The translations under genes and the position numbers were made by a program. Under the pieces are notes generated by a model. It had not been told where the DNA came from and made no database searches. It saw only the letters and a program-made list of their open reading frames with translations. This document shows positions 31,869-40,520 of a stretch of 64,000 nucleotides of DNA, piece after piece. The stretch spans positions 248,001 through 312,000 of the forward strand of contig CABUPO010000001.1 in assembly GCA_902493385.1 (NCBI GenBank), given 5' to 3'. The DNA comes from an uncultured Lachnospiraceae bacterium. Lineage in GTDB: Bacteria; Bacillota; Clostridia; Lachnospirales; Lachnospiraceae. Every line of letters begins with the position of its first letter. The stretch's first letter is position 1.

Positions 31869-33068
31869 TTAATACTTTTCAACTACAGTAGCGCATCCCA
31901 TTCCGCCGCCGATACAAAGTGTAGCAAGACCTCTCTTATAGTTATCATTCTTAGCCATCTCGTGAAGAAGCGTAACAAGAATACGGCATCCTGATGCTCC
32001 AACCGGATGTCCAAGAGCGATAGCTCCACCGTTTGGATTAAGCTTTTCAAGGTCAAATCCAAGGTCCTTTCCTACTGCAACTGACTGAGCAGCGAACGCC
32101 TCATTTGCCTCATATACGTCAAAATCATCAATAGTAAGACCCGTCTTTTCCATAACCTTCTTAGTTGCAGCTACAGGTCCGATACCCATAATCGAAGGAT
32201 CAACACCGCCAAGAGCTCCTGCTACCCATGTAGCCATAGGTGTAACGCCAAGCTCCTTAGCCTTCTCTTCTGACATAACGATTACAGCTGCAGCTCCGTC
32301 GTTAATTCCTGAAGAGTTTCCTGCTGTAACCATCTTTCCAGGCTCTCCGTCCTTTGTCTTAAATGCCGGACGAAGCTTTGCAAGTCCCTCAATTGTTGAA
32401 TTGGCACGAGGGCCTTCATCTGTATCAAATACAATTGTCTGCTTTTTCTGCTTAACTTCTACAGGGACAATCTCATCCTTAAATGCGCCTGATTCAATTG
32501 CTGCGCATGCTTTCTTCTGACTTGCCAAAGCAAACTCATCGAGCTCTTCACGGGTAAGTCCCCACTGCTCGCAGATATTCTCTGCTGTAGTTCCCATATG
32601 ATAACCGTTAAATGCATCCCATAACGCATCATTTACCATTGTATCAACCAAAGCTCCGTTATTCATTCTGTAACCATAACGTCCCTGCATCATTGCATAA
32701 GGCGCCATTGACATGTTCTCCATACCGCCTGCAACTACGATGTCTGCATCTCCTGCAATAATCATCTGAGCAGCCATATTAACACAGTTAAGACCTGAAC
32801 CGCATACAACGTTAGCTGTTACAGCCGGTACTTCTACAGGAAGCCCTGCCTTAATTGATGCCTGACGCGCAACGTTCTGTCCAAGACCTGCCTGGATAAC
32901 GCATCCCATATATACATGGTCAATATCTTCCGGTTTAACACCAGCTCTGTTAAGCGCCTCTTTAATAACGATAGCGCCAAGCGTTGCCGCCGGAGTAGTA
33001 CTAAGAGTTCCTCCCATTGTTCCGATAGCAGTACGGCATGCACCTGCTAAAACTACTTTCTTTGCCAT
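31869..33068 (-). CDS. thl: Acetyl-CoA acetyltransferase (thiolase)
   Basis: A 399-residue thiolase joining two acetyl-CoA into acetoacetyl-CoA, the entry to butyrate. Active-site pieces are VVCGSGLNCVNMA (acyl-carrier Cys near residue 89), NEAFAAQ, GGAIALGHPVGASGCRI (His) and CIGGGMGCATVVE (second Cys). AGGAGG precedes ATG by eight bases. It heads the butyrate genes. The 64-base gap to coaD has no clear vegetative promoter, so it may be read through from coaD. Confidence 0.95.
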   Translation of the reverse strand: MAKKVVLAGACRTAIGTMGGTLSTTPAATLGAIVIKEALNRAGVKPEDIDHVYMGCVIQAGLGQNVARQASIKAGLPVEVPAVTANVVCGSGLNCVNMAAQMIIAGDADIVVAGGMENMSMAPYAMMQGRYGYRMNNGALVDTMVNDALWDAFNGYHMGTTAENICEQWGLTREELDEFALASQKKACAAIESGAFKDEIVPVEVKQKKQTIVFDTDEGPRANSTIEGLAKLRPAFKTKDGEPGKMVTAGNSSGINDGAAAVIVMSEEKAKELGVTPMATWVAGALGGVDPSIMGIGPVAATKKVMEKTGLTIDDFDVYEANEAFAAQSVAVGKDLGFDLEKLNPNGGAIALGHPVGASGCRILVTLLHEMAKNDNYKRGLATLCIGGGMGCATVVEKY

Positions 33069-33132
33069 AAAAATTGTCCTCCTTAAAAATAAATGTGCTT
33101 ATAATTAATCAACGCTGTATTGACTACAGCAT

Positions 33133-33612
33133 TTATCTCTGATACTTTTCTCTAAGCTTTACCGCTACATTCGGCGGAACCAGCTTAGAAACATCTGAAC
33201 CATAGTAAGCAATCTCCTTAACTATAGTAGAACTTAAAAACGCATACTCAAGACTTGTAGTAAGAAACATCGTGTCAATGTCAGGCTCTATACTGTGATT
33301 AGTCTGTGCAAGCTGCATCTCATTCTCAAAATCGGTAACAGCGCGCAGCCCCCTTATAATAACCGATGCTCCATTGCTTTTTGCAAAATTGACTGTCAGC
33401 CCGCGAAACGCGCAGACTCTGACATTAGATATATCCGATACTGCCTCTTCAATCATAGCCTTACGTTCTTCCATTGTAAATACAGGATTCTTATCACTGT
33501 TGACAAGAATTCCTATAATAAGCTCATCCACGACTTTAGCCGCTCTTGTTATGATATCCAAATGCCCGTATGTAACAGGGTCAAAACTCCCCGGATATAC
33601 AGCTTTAACCAT
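33133..33612 (-). CDS. coaD: Pantetheine-phosphate adenylyltransferase
   Basis: A 159-residue enzyme making dephospho-CoA from phosphopantetheine and ATP. The nucleotidyltransferase motif is YPGSFDPVTYGHLDII (residues 5-20). RGLRAVTDFENEMQLAQTN and the SSTIVKEIAYYG segment are the usual CoaD markers. ATG 33612 follows CAGGAGG; the frame extends 11 codons further with no support. It stands directly upstream of the butyrate operon, where CoA supply is an obvious need. It has its own promoter. Confidence 0.95.
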   Translation of the reverse strand: MVKAVYPGSFDPVTYGHLDIITRAAKVVDELIIGILVNSDKNPVFTMEERKAMIEEAVSDISNVRVCAFRGLTVNFAKSNGASVIIRGLRAVTDFENEMQLAQTNHSIEPDIDTMFLTTSLEYAFLSSTIVKEIAYYGSDVSKLVPPNVAVKLREKYQR

Positions 33613-33644
33613 TAGTAAACCTCCTGACAGATGTCCATATACCA

Positions 33645-33673
33645 ATAATACAACATTGTCAAAAAATTATCAA
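33645..33673 (-). promoter_or_regulatory. coaD promoter
   Basis: On the minus strand TTGATA (33668-33673), 17 bases, TATTAT (33645-33650). An alternative TTGACA lies just inside it. Confidence 0.6.
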
Positions 33674-33715
33674 TCTTTTTTTTAATTCCAGTTAGTTAAA
33701 TATAAATGAAACAGC

Positions 33716-33744
33716 TTGACCATACTAATACGTAATGCTAAAAT
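33716..33744 (+). promoter_or_regulatory. Promoter of the CoA-transferase gene
   Basis: TTGACC (33716-33721), 17 bases, TAAAAT (33739-33744). Confidence 0.65.
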
Positions 33745-33811
33745 ATTCTACAATCAAGTGTATTATATTACAATTCTATTTAAATAACAATAGTTAATTT
33801 TGGAGGTAATT

Positions 33812-35155
33812 ATGGATTATAAGAAATTATATCAGGAAAAACTTGCTACGGCAGAACAGGCCGCTTCCATTGTAAAATCAGGAGACTGGGTTGACTACGG
33901 ATGGACGGGAATCACCCCTGTCGCAATTGATAAGGCTCTTGCCAAAAGAATGCCCCAGCTTACAGACGTTCATATAAGAGGCGGAATACTGATGTGGGTT
34001 CCGGAGATATTCAAGATAGATAATCCGGGCGAGCATTTCGACTGGAATTCATGGCATATGGGAGGCATTGAGAGAAAAGCGGCTTCAGCAGGATTTGCTT
34101 ATTACTCTCCTATCAGATATTCGGAGCTTCCAAGATATTACCGCGAAGTTAAAGAGCGTAACGCAGTAGCATATTTCCAGGTTGCTCCAATGGACGAGCA
34201 CGGTTACTTCAACTTCGGCTTATGCGCGTCGCATCTTGCCGCAGTATGCGAAACCTCCGCAGCTGTAGTTGTGGAAGTTAATGAAAATGTTCCACGCTGT
34301 CTTGGCGGAACCGAGAATTGTATACATATCTCAGAGGTTGACATGATTGTTGAAGGCGACAACCCGGATATGGCGGAACTTGCATCAGGCGGTCCTGCTA
34401 CAGAAGTTGATAAAGCAGTTGCAAAGCTCATTGTCAACGAGATTCCTAACGGCGCATGTCTCCAGCTCGGAATCGGAGGAATGCCTAATGCCGTCGGCTC
34501 TCTTATAGCAGAATCAGACCTTACAGACCTTGGAATACATACCGAAATGTATGTAGATGCGTTTGTAGATATTGCAAAAGCAGGAAAGATTACCGGCGCC
34601 AAAAAGAATATTGACCGTTTCCGCCAGACATATGCATTCGCGGCCGGAACCAAAAAGCTTTACGATTATCTTAACGACAATCCGGAATGTATGAGCGCAG
34701 CAGTAAGCTACACTAACGACATCCGTCAGATATCAGCGCTGAACAATTTTATTTCTATTAATAATATTGTAGATATCGACCTTTTCGGACAGGCAAACGC
34801 AGAATCCGCAGGCACAAGAAATATCAGCGGCGCTGGCGGCCAGCTTGATTTCGTTCTTGGAGCTTATCTTTCAAAAGGCGGAAAAAGCTTCATATGCTGT
34901 TCATCAACATTTACTTCAAAAGACGGCGCAATGCATTCACGAATCAGGCCTACGCTTGCACCAGGCTCAATAGTAACTGATACAAGGGCTAATGTACATT
35001 ACTTCGTTACCGAGTATGGCATGGTCAACCTTAAAGGTCTTCCTACATGGCAGAAATGCGAAGCTCTCATATCAGTAGCGCACCCTGATTTCAGAGACGA
35101 ACTTATAAAAGAAGCGGAAAAAATGAATATATGGAGACGAAGCAACAAAAAATAA
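33812..35155 (+). CDS. but: Butyryl-CoA:acetate CoA-transferase-like enzyme
   Basis: A 447-residue class I CoA-transferase of the acetyl-CoA hydrolase/transferase family. GIHTEMYVDAF carries the probable catalytic glutamate; GGQLDFVLGAYLSKGGKSFI and the FVTEYGMVNLKGLP end are as in gut butyryl-CoA:acetate transferases. It would move CoA from butyryl-CoA to acetate, releasing butyrate and remaking acetyl-CoA. GGAGG precedes ATG 33812 by six bases. It is divergent from coaD and the butyrate operon, which supports the butyrate role over 4-hydroxybutyrate, succinate or propionate transferases of the same family. No butyrate kinase is in the window. Confidence 0.85.
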   Translation: MDYKKLYQEKLATAEQAASIVKSGDWVDYGWTGITPVAIDKALAKRMPQLTDVHIRGGILMWVPEIFKIDNPGEHFDWNSWHMGGIERKAASAGFAYYSPIRYSELPRYYREVKERNAVAYFQVAPMDEHGYFNFGLCASHLAAVCETSAAVVVEVNENVPRCLGGTENCIHISEVDMIVEGDNPDMAELASGGPATEVDKAVAKLIVNEIPNGACLQLGIGGMPNAVGSLIAESDLTDLGIHTEMYVDAFVDIAKAGKITGAKKNIDRFRQTYAFAAGTKKLYDYLNDNPECMSAAVSYTNDIRQISALNNFISINNIVDIDLFGQANAESAGTRNISGAGGQLDFVLGAYLSKGGKSFICCSSTFTSKDGAMHSRIRPTLAPGSIVTDTRANVHYFVTEYGMVNLKGLPTWQKCEALISVAHPDFRDELIKEAEKMNIWRRSNKK

Positions 35156-35180
35156 TATAAATATTTATGCATGCCTCATC

Positions 35181-35209
35181 TTGATTTTTAAATAATCAGG
35201 AATTATAAT
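35181..35209 (+). promoter_or_regulatory. Promoter of the small membrane protein gene
   Basis: TTGATT (35181-35186), 17 bases, TATAAT (35204-35209). Confidence 0.75.
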
Positions 35210-35251
35210 TACCACATAAATATAATGCAGGTTATGAAAGGAGTAAAACGT

Positions 35252-35506
35252 ATGAAGAAATTCGGAAAATTTATTGCTACACTCGCAGGAATAGGCGCTG
35301 CATGTGCCGGAGCATATTACTTTGTTAAAAAAGTTCTTCTTAAAGATTCATATGAAGACCTTGACCTTGACGACGATTTTGACGACGAACTCTTCGATGA
35401 TATTTCTGACAGCGACAGCGATGAAGTTGAAATATCTGTTAATATGGAAGAAATTAAACCGGATACAGAAGACGAGGAAGAAACCAGCGAGGAACCTAAA
35501 GAATAA
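35252..35506 (+). CDS. Small single-pass membrane protein with acidic tail
   Basis: An 84-residue protein. A short basic start (KKFGKF) precedes one membrane helix (about residues 7-24, Ala/Gly-rich), then a strongly acidic tail of about 55 residues rich in Asp, Glu and Ser. Orientation by charge puts the tail outside or in the cytoplasm depending on processing; a non-cleaved anchor is most likely. AAAGGAG lies eight bases before ATG. The gene has a good promoter and shares a terminator with pfkA. Family not recognised; small proteins of this build are common in Lachnospiraceae. Confidence 0.75.
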   Translation: MKKFGKFIATLAGIGAACAGAYYFVKKVLLKDSYEDLDLDDDFDDELFDDISDSDSDEVEISVNMEEIKPDTEDEEETSEEPKE

Positions 35507-35540
35507 TCATTCAGCCGTTCAACGTACTCCTGACGGCATA

Positions 35541-35577
35541 TTAAGAGCCGATACGCTTATTGTGTACCGGCTCTTAA
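35541..35577. terminator. Bidirectional terminator between the small membrane gene and pfkA
   Basis: TTAAGAGCCG pairs exactly with CGGCTCTTAA around a 17-base loop; no long T-run on either side. Confidence 0.7.
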
Positions 35578-35608
35578 ATGTATACCAGCCTATTATTATA
35601 TAATAATA

Positions 35609-36586
35609 TTACCTTGATAATCTGTGTATAAGCTTGTCAAGATTAGGATCAATCGTCTTCTGCATTGCCATTGCCTCTGATATGGAATAGTCGGTAAAAT
35701 GACCATGCCTGTACGCAACTACTCTGCTTGTCTGTCCCTGGTCCAAAAGCTCCACTGCTCTTGAAGCAAGCGCTGAAGCATATACTCTGTCGCGGCATGT
35801 AGGGCTTCCGCCTCGCTGTATATGTCCAATTACAGTAGCCCTTGTTTCGATACCGGTGTCCTCCTGAATACGCTTTGCAATATCAAATGAATCTCCTATG
35901 CCTTCGGCATTAACGATAATATGATGAGTCTTTCCTATCTTATGCTTGCTCTTAACCTTTTCAACAAGACGACCCATTTCCTCATCATCATATGTCTCAG
36001 GAAGGAGCACATATTCAGAACCGTTAGCAATTGCACACCAAAGCGCTATGTGTCCTGCAGTACGGCCCATAACCTCTATAACACTGCATCTTTCATGCGA
36101 ACCTGACGTATCGCGAAGCTTATCAGCAGCTTCCATTGCAGTATTAACTGCGGTATCAAATCCTATCGTATATTCGGTACATGCTATATCAAGGTCAATA
36201 GTACCCGGAACCGCAATAGTCCTGATACCCTGATCAGCAAGCTTTTCAGCTCCTCTGAAGGAACCGTCGCCGCCGATTACAACAACTCCGTCAATTCCAT
36301 GCTCGCGGCATATATCCGCTGCTTTCTTCTGGCCTTCTTCTGTCTTAAACTCTGCGCATCTTGAGGTATATAATATAGTACCGCCTCTTGAAATAATATC
36401 AGATACGCTCATCGCATCCATATCTACAAAATCTTCCTCAAGAAGTCCTGTAAATCCTCTTCTTATTCCCTTAACATTATGTCCGAGGTAAACCGCTGTT
36501 CTTACTACAGCTCTTATAGCCGCATTCATTCCCGGCGCGTCGCCGCCGCTTGTAAGAACTCCTATTGTCTGCTGTTTATGACCCAT
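35609..36586 (-). CDS. pfkA: ATP-dependent 6-phosphofructokinase
   Basis: A 325-residue enzyme phosphorylating fructose 6-phosphate. GVLTSGGDAPGMNAAIR opens it; GGDGSFRGAEKL has Gly rather than Asp after GGD, the ATP-type choice. The catalytic loop reads PGTIDLDI, with Leu in place of the usual Asn between the two aspartates. IGFDTAVNTAMEA, EVMGRTAGHIAL and GHIQRGGSPTCRDR follow as usual. AAGGAGG precedes ATG. It follows dnaE by 44 bases and is likely co-transcribed with it, an arrangement common in this family of bacteria. Confidence 0.95.
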   Translation of the reverse strand: MGHKQQTIGVLTSGGDAPGMNAAIRAVVRTAVYLGHNVKGIRRGFTGLLEEDFVDMDAMSVSDIISRGGTILYTSRCAEFKTEEGQKKAADICREHGIDGVVVIGGDGSFRGAEKLADQGIRTIAVPGTIDLDIACTEYTIGFDTAVNTAMEAADKLRDTSGSHERCSVIEVMGRTAGHIALWCAIANGSEYVLLPETYDDEEMGRLVEKVKSKHKIGKTHHIIVNAEGIGDSFDIAKRIQEDTGIETRATVIGHIQRGGSPTCRDRVYASALASRAVELLDQGQTSRVVAYRHGHFTDYSISEAMAMQKTIDPNLDKLIHRLSR

Positions 36587-36630
36587 ATATATGACCTCCT
36601 TAATACTTGCTTGATTTGCAATCTATCCTA

Positions 36631-39600
36631 TCACCTTTTATCAGGTTTTTCAATCTTCTTTTCAACCACCTGTACATTGTCCCTGCCAAATTCAGCATAT
36701 AAAGAATTAAGCAGCGGTTTATCAGCGCATACGCTCATACTCACAGGCAGGTGCTTTACGGCTTTTTCTGCTTCAAGATATATGCTTACATTATCTGTAC
36801 CGTCGCTTTCGCTTAATATATTTCTGATATTATTCTCGCATTTAAAGTACTCAGCCTTATTCTTAAATCTCAGCCACAAATGCTTTGGCATCATATCAAA
36901 CGGAACAATCTTCGCCGCTATAACCTTCGCCGCCTTATCCTCTTCTACTGCTGCCCGCCCTGACACATACACTTTTGAGTCAAGGTCAATATATTTTTTA
37001 TATTTTTCAAAATCTCTCGGAAATATTATAACTTCAACGCTTCCAAGCAAATCCTCAACCGTAATAAACGCCATAAGGCTTCCTGTTCTGGTAGTCTTTA
37101 TAGTTTTATCGACTATCATTCCTCCTATTACTACTCCCTCTTCGTCGTGTACGGCTGGGATTCCTGTATCATCATCAGGCGCAAAATCAGCGGTCGTTCT
37201 TGTAATATTTCCCAACAGGCTGTTCTCATATTCTTCAAGCGGATGGCCGCTTACATATATTCCAAGCACTTCCTTCTCAAACGCAAGAATTTCTTCTTTT
37301 TCATACTCGTCCACATCCGGATATTTTACTGTAAATGATTCTGCTTCGTCAGGCGATGCCATCTCAAACAGACTCATCTGACCTACCGTATTATTTTTTC
37401 TCTCATTATTGGCGTTATCTATTATCTGTGCGTAAATAAGCATCTTCTGCCTGCGGCTGCCCGGCATATCGTCAAGCGCTCCCGCTTTAATGAAATTCTC
37501 AACAGTTCTTTTATTTACCTCTTTACCGCTGAGTCTTTTCACAAAATCAGACAAATCTTTATATTTCCCATTTTCCCTTTCTTTTATTACTGCATCAATA
37601 ACCGGCCTTCCAACACTCTTTATGGCGTTAAGCCCGTATCTTATTCCATTTTCTTCAGTCGAAAAATCCCCAAAGCCTTCGTTAATGCTAGGAGGAAGCA
37701 TTGATATTCCAAGCTGCTTAAGGTGCATTGTATATTCTGCAACCTTATCCGTCCTGTCCATAACAGACGTCATAAGCGCCGCCATAAATTCTATCGGAAA
37801 ATAATGCTTTAGGTATGCGGTTCTAAACGATACTACCGCATATGCCGCCGCGTGCGATTTGTTAAACGCATAGCTGGCAAAATCCGTCATTTCATCAAAT
37901 ATATGATTTGCAACCTTTTCGTCTATTCCATTTGCCACACATCCTTTAACCCCCATTTCGGCATTTCCGTATACAAAGTTTTTGCGCTCTTTTTCCATTA
38001 CGGAGGCTTTTTTCTTGGACATGGCTCTTCTTACAAGGTCGCTTCGTCCATAGCTGTATCCGGCAAGGTCGCGCACTATTTGCATAACCTGCTCCTGATA
38101 TACGATACAGCCGTATGTAGGCTCCAGTATAGGCTTTAATTCCTCACATTCATATTGAATCTCTCCCCGGCTGTTCTTACCCTTTATATACTGCGGTATA
38201 AAGTCCATCGGACCCGGCCTGTATAACGATATACCGGCAATAATATCCTCAAGGTTCTGCGGCTTAAGCTCCTTCATAAAGTTCTTCATTCCGGCGCTTT
38301 CAAGCTGAAATATTCCCTCGCATTTTCCGGAGCTTATAAGCTCGTATACTTCTTTATCATCATAATCTATATCGGACACTTTAAACTCTCCGGAAACTGC
38401 GGACATTATAAGACCCGCTTTTCCTTCCGTAAGGTGCTTAAAGCCCCGCTTATAACCGTAATTAACAAGGTCTATGGCGGATTGTATTACCGTAAGGGTC
38501 CTAAGCCCCAGAAAATCCATTTTAAGAAGTCCAAGCTCCTCCAGAGTTGTCATAGTATATTGTGTTGTTACTACATTATCTGCCGTCTTAAGAAGCGGAA
38601 CATAATTAATTGCCGGAGCGTTGCTTATAACGACTCCCGCAGCATGCATTGACGTATGTCTCGGAAGACCTTCAAGCCTTTTGGACATATCAATGAGGTT
38701 TTTGCACTGTTCGTCTGAATTATACGCTGCAAGAAGCTCCGGATTCTTTTTAAGCGCGCCGTCAATAGTAACTCCAGGCTCATTCGGAATCATTTTTGCA
38801 ATAGAATCTACATATGAATACGCCAAATCAAGCGCGCGCCCAACGTCTCTTATAGCGTTTCTTGCTTTCATCGTTCCGAAAGTTACTATCTGTACAACAC
38901 GGTCCGCCCCATATTTGCCTACAACATAATCTATTACCTCCTGACGCCTTTCAAAGCAGAAATCTACGTCGATATCCGGCATTGTAATACGTTCAGGATT
39001 AAGAAACCTCTCAAAGAGCAGATTATACCTTATAGGGTCTATATCCGTAATGTTAAGCGAATATGCCACAATACTTCCCGCGCCTGAGCCTCGTCCCGGT
39101 CCTACCGGAATATTGTTATCTTTAGCATATTTTATAAAATCCCATACGATAAGGAAATAATCTACAAATCCCATATCATTTATAATCTTAAGCTCATAAT
39201 CAAGTCTGTCTCTGTATAAAACGGCATTATCACCATAACGCACTGTAAGGCCTTCCTCGCACAGCTTATAGAGATAATCCGACGCCGTTATGCCGTCCGG
39301 TACGTCATATCTGGGAAGCTTATAATCTCCAAACTCTATTGTAACATTACATCTTTCGGCAATTAAACCCGTATTATCTATAGCTTCTTCGGCGTAAGGA
39401 AACAACGCGCGCATTTCCTCCTCTGATTTGAGGAAATACTGTCCTCCCTCATACCGCATTCTGTCCTCATCCTGAACCTTCTTCTGTGTCTGAATACACA
39501 AAAGCACATCATGCGCCGCTGCGTCTTCTGCATTAATATAATGAATATCATTAGTTGCGACTAACGGTATTCCCGTATCTGCATGAAGCTTTAAAAGACC

Positions 39601-40164
39601 CTGGTTCACATTTGCCTGTTCGCTTAAACCATGATCCTGAAGCTCAAGGAAAAAATTATTTGCACCAAATATATTTTGAAGCTTTAAGGCTTCATTTTTT
39701 GCCTCTTCATAAAATCCCATTCTGAGATTAGACGCTACTGAACCCGCAAGACACGCGCTCAGCGCTATAATTCCTTCATGGTACTCATTCAATACTTCAT
39801 AATCGACACGCGGCTTATAATAAAATCCTTCTAAAAAACCTTTGGAGACTATCTTCATAAGGTTTTCATATCCAGTATTATTCTCTGCAAGAAGTACAAG
39901 ATGGTGATATCTTTCATCCTTCCTGCCCTGCTCTCTGTCAAATCTCGAACCCGGAGCAACATACACTTCACATCCGATAATGGGTTTAACGCCCGCCTCG
40001 TGCGCCATTTTATAAAAATCAATTACGCCGTACATAACTCCATGATCGGTAATTGCAATGCTGTCCATGCCAAGCTCTTTCGTCCTCCTTACAAGCTCGC
40101 TTATTTTACTTGAACCGTCAAGAAGACTGTATTCCGTATGCACATGCAAATGTCTGAACGCCAT
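36631..40164 (-). CDS. dnaE: DNA polymerase III alpha subunit
   Basis: A 1177-residue replicative polymerase of the DnaE type. The N-terminal PHP domain begins HLHVHTEYSLLDGSSKI (residues 5-21). The palm has GRGSGAGSIVAY and PDIDVDFCFERRQEVIDYV with catalytic aspartates. The fingers and helix-hairpin-helix (VGRPVIDAVIKERENG) and OB-fold (about 985-1060, VIGGMIVDKTIKTT) follow. Length matches DnaE1-type enzymes. GGGAGG precedes ATG. The promoter lies within the terminator of the HPr-like gene upstream. Confidence 0.96.
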   Translation of the reverse strand: MAFRHLHVHTEYSLLDGSSKISELVRRTKELGMDSIAITDHGVMYGVIDFYKMAHEAGVKPIIGCEVYVAPGSRFDREQGRKDERYHHLVLLAENNTGYENLMKIVSKGFLEGFYYKPRVDYEVLNEYHEGIIALSACLAGSVASNLRMGFYEEAKNEALKLQNIFGANNFFLELQDHGLSEQANVNQGLLKLHADTGIPLVATNDIHYINAEDAAAHDVLLCIQTQKKVQDEDRMRYEGGQYFLKSEEEMRALFPYAEEAIDNTGLIAERCNVTIEFGDYKLPRYDVPDGITASDYLYKLCEEGLTVRYGDNAVLYRDRLDYELKIINDMGFVDYFLIVWDFIKYAKDNNIPVGPGRGSGAGSIVAYSLNITDIDPIRYNLLFERFLNPERITMPDIDVDFCFERRQEVIDYVVGKYGADRVVQIVTFGTMKARNAIRDVGRALDLAYSYVDSIAKMIPNEPGVTIDGALKKNPELLAAYNSDEQCKNLIDMSKRLEGLPRHTSMHAAGVVISNAPAINYVPLLKTADNVVTTQYTMTTLEELGLLKMDFLGLRTLTVIQSAIDLVNYGYKRGFKHLTEGKAGLIMSAVSGEFKVSDIDYDDKEVYELISSGKCEGIFQLESAGMKNFMKELKPQNLEDIIAGISLYRPGPMDFIPQYIKGKNSRGEIQYECEELKPILEPTYGCIVYQEQVMQIVRDLAGYSYGRSDLVRRAMSKKKASVMEKERKNFVYGNAEMGVKGCVANGIDEKVANHIFDEMTDFASYAFNKSHAAAYAVVSFRTAYLKHYFPIEFMAALMTSVMDRTDKVAEYTMHLKQLGISMLPPSINEGFGDFSTEENGIRYGLNAIKSVGRPVIDAVIKERENGKYKDLSDFVKRLSGKEVNKRTVENFIKAGALDDMPGSRRQKMLIYAQIIDNANNERKNNTVGQMSLFEMASPDEAESFTVKYPDVDEYEKEEILAFEKEVLGIYVSGHPLEEYENSLLGNITRTTADFAPDDDTGIPAVHDEEGVVIGGMIVDKTIKTTRTGSLMAFITVEDLLGSVEVIIFPRDFEKYKKYIDLDSKVYVSGRAAVEEDKAAKVIAAKIVPFDMMPKHLWLRFKNKAEYFKCENNIRNILSESDGTDNVSIYLEAEKAVKHLPVSMSVCADKPLLNSLYAEFGRDNVQVVEKKIEKPDKR

Positions 40165-40185
40165 CTTTTTGTACCTCCCATATAC

Positions 40186-40214
40186 ATTATAACAAAAAGA
40201 AATGAAGCTGTCTA
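40186..40214 (-). promoter_or_regulatory. dnaE promoter
   Basis: On the minus strand TAGACA (40209-40214), 17 bases, TATAAT (40186-40191). The -35 lies in the right arm of the upstream terminator hairpin. Confidence 0.75.
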
Positions 40215-40238
40215 AACTTAGTTAGTTAAAACAGCTTC
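40204..40238 (-). terminator. Terminator of the hprK-whiA-HPr-like operon
   Basis: GAAGCTGT pairs with ACAGCTTC around a 19-base AT-rich loop; on the minus strand it is followed by ATTTCTTTTT. Confidence 0.8.
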
Positions 40239-40268
40239 CGAATTTCCTTTATCGCTATTATTCTCATT

Positions 40269-40520
40269 TCAGGAGTTGAGATATTTTTCTATATCCTCTA
40301 CAGCAGCCTTTTCATCTGCACCGTCTGCATATACCGTCACATTTTGTCCCTGAGCAAGTCCTAACGACATAATTCCCATTATACTTTTGGCATTAACTTT
40401 TTTATTCTGATACTCAACGTCAATATGGCACTCGTATTTGCTTGCAACCTGTACTAATACCGCAACGGGTCTTGCATCCTTTCCTTTAGCAAGATTGATA
40501 TTAATGTTTCTGGATATCAT
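40269..40520 (-). CDS. HPr-like protein with Asp15 (Crh-like)
   Basis: An 82-residue HPr-fold protein. The site that in HPr is the phosphorylated His15 reads GKDARP, so residue 15 is Asp. The regulatory serine is kept at residue 46 (NAKSIMGIMSLG). This is the logic of Crh of Bacillus, which has Gln15 and only the serine site: no phosphotransfer in the PTS but control through HPr kinase. ATG 40520 has AAGGAGG upstream inside the whiA 3' end, overlapping whiA by 20 bases. It is the last gene of the operon that begins with hprK, so kinase and substrate are made together. A proper PTS HPr would have to be encoded elsewhere. Confidence 0.88.
   Translation of the reverse strand: MISRNININLAKGKDARPVAVLVQVASKYECHIDVEYQNKKVNAKSIMGIMSLGLAQGQNVTVYADGADEKAAVEDIEKYLNS

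Noticed and set aside
33691..33700. GTTAGTTAAA near the CoA-transferase promoter, resembling the iron box
   Set aside because: Only one half matches and there is no GCTAAC partner at 4 bases. A similar GTTAGTTAAA in the terminator loop near 40220 is equally unpaired.
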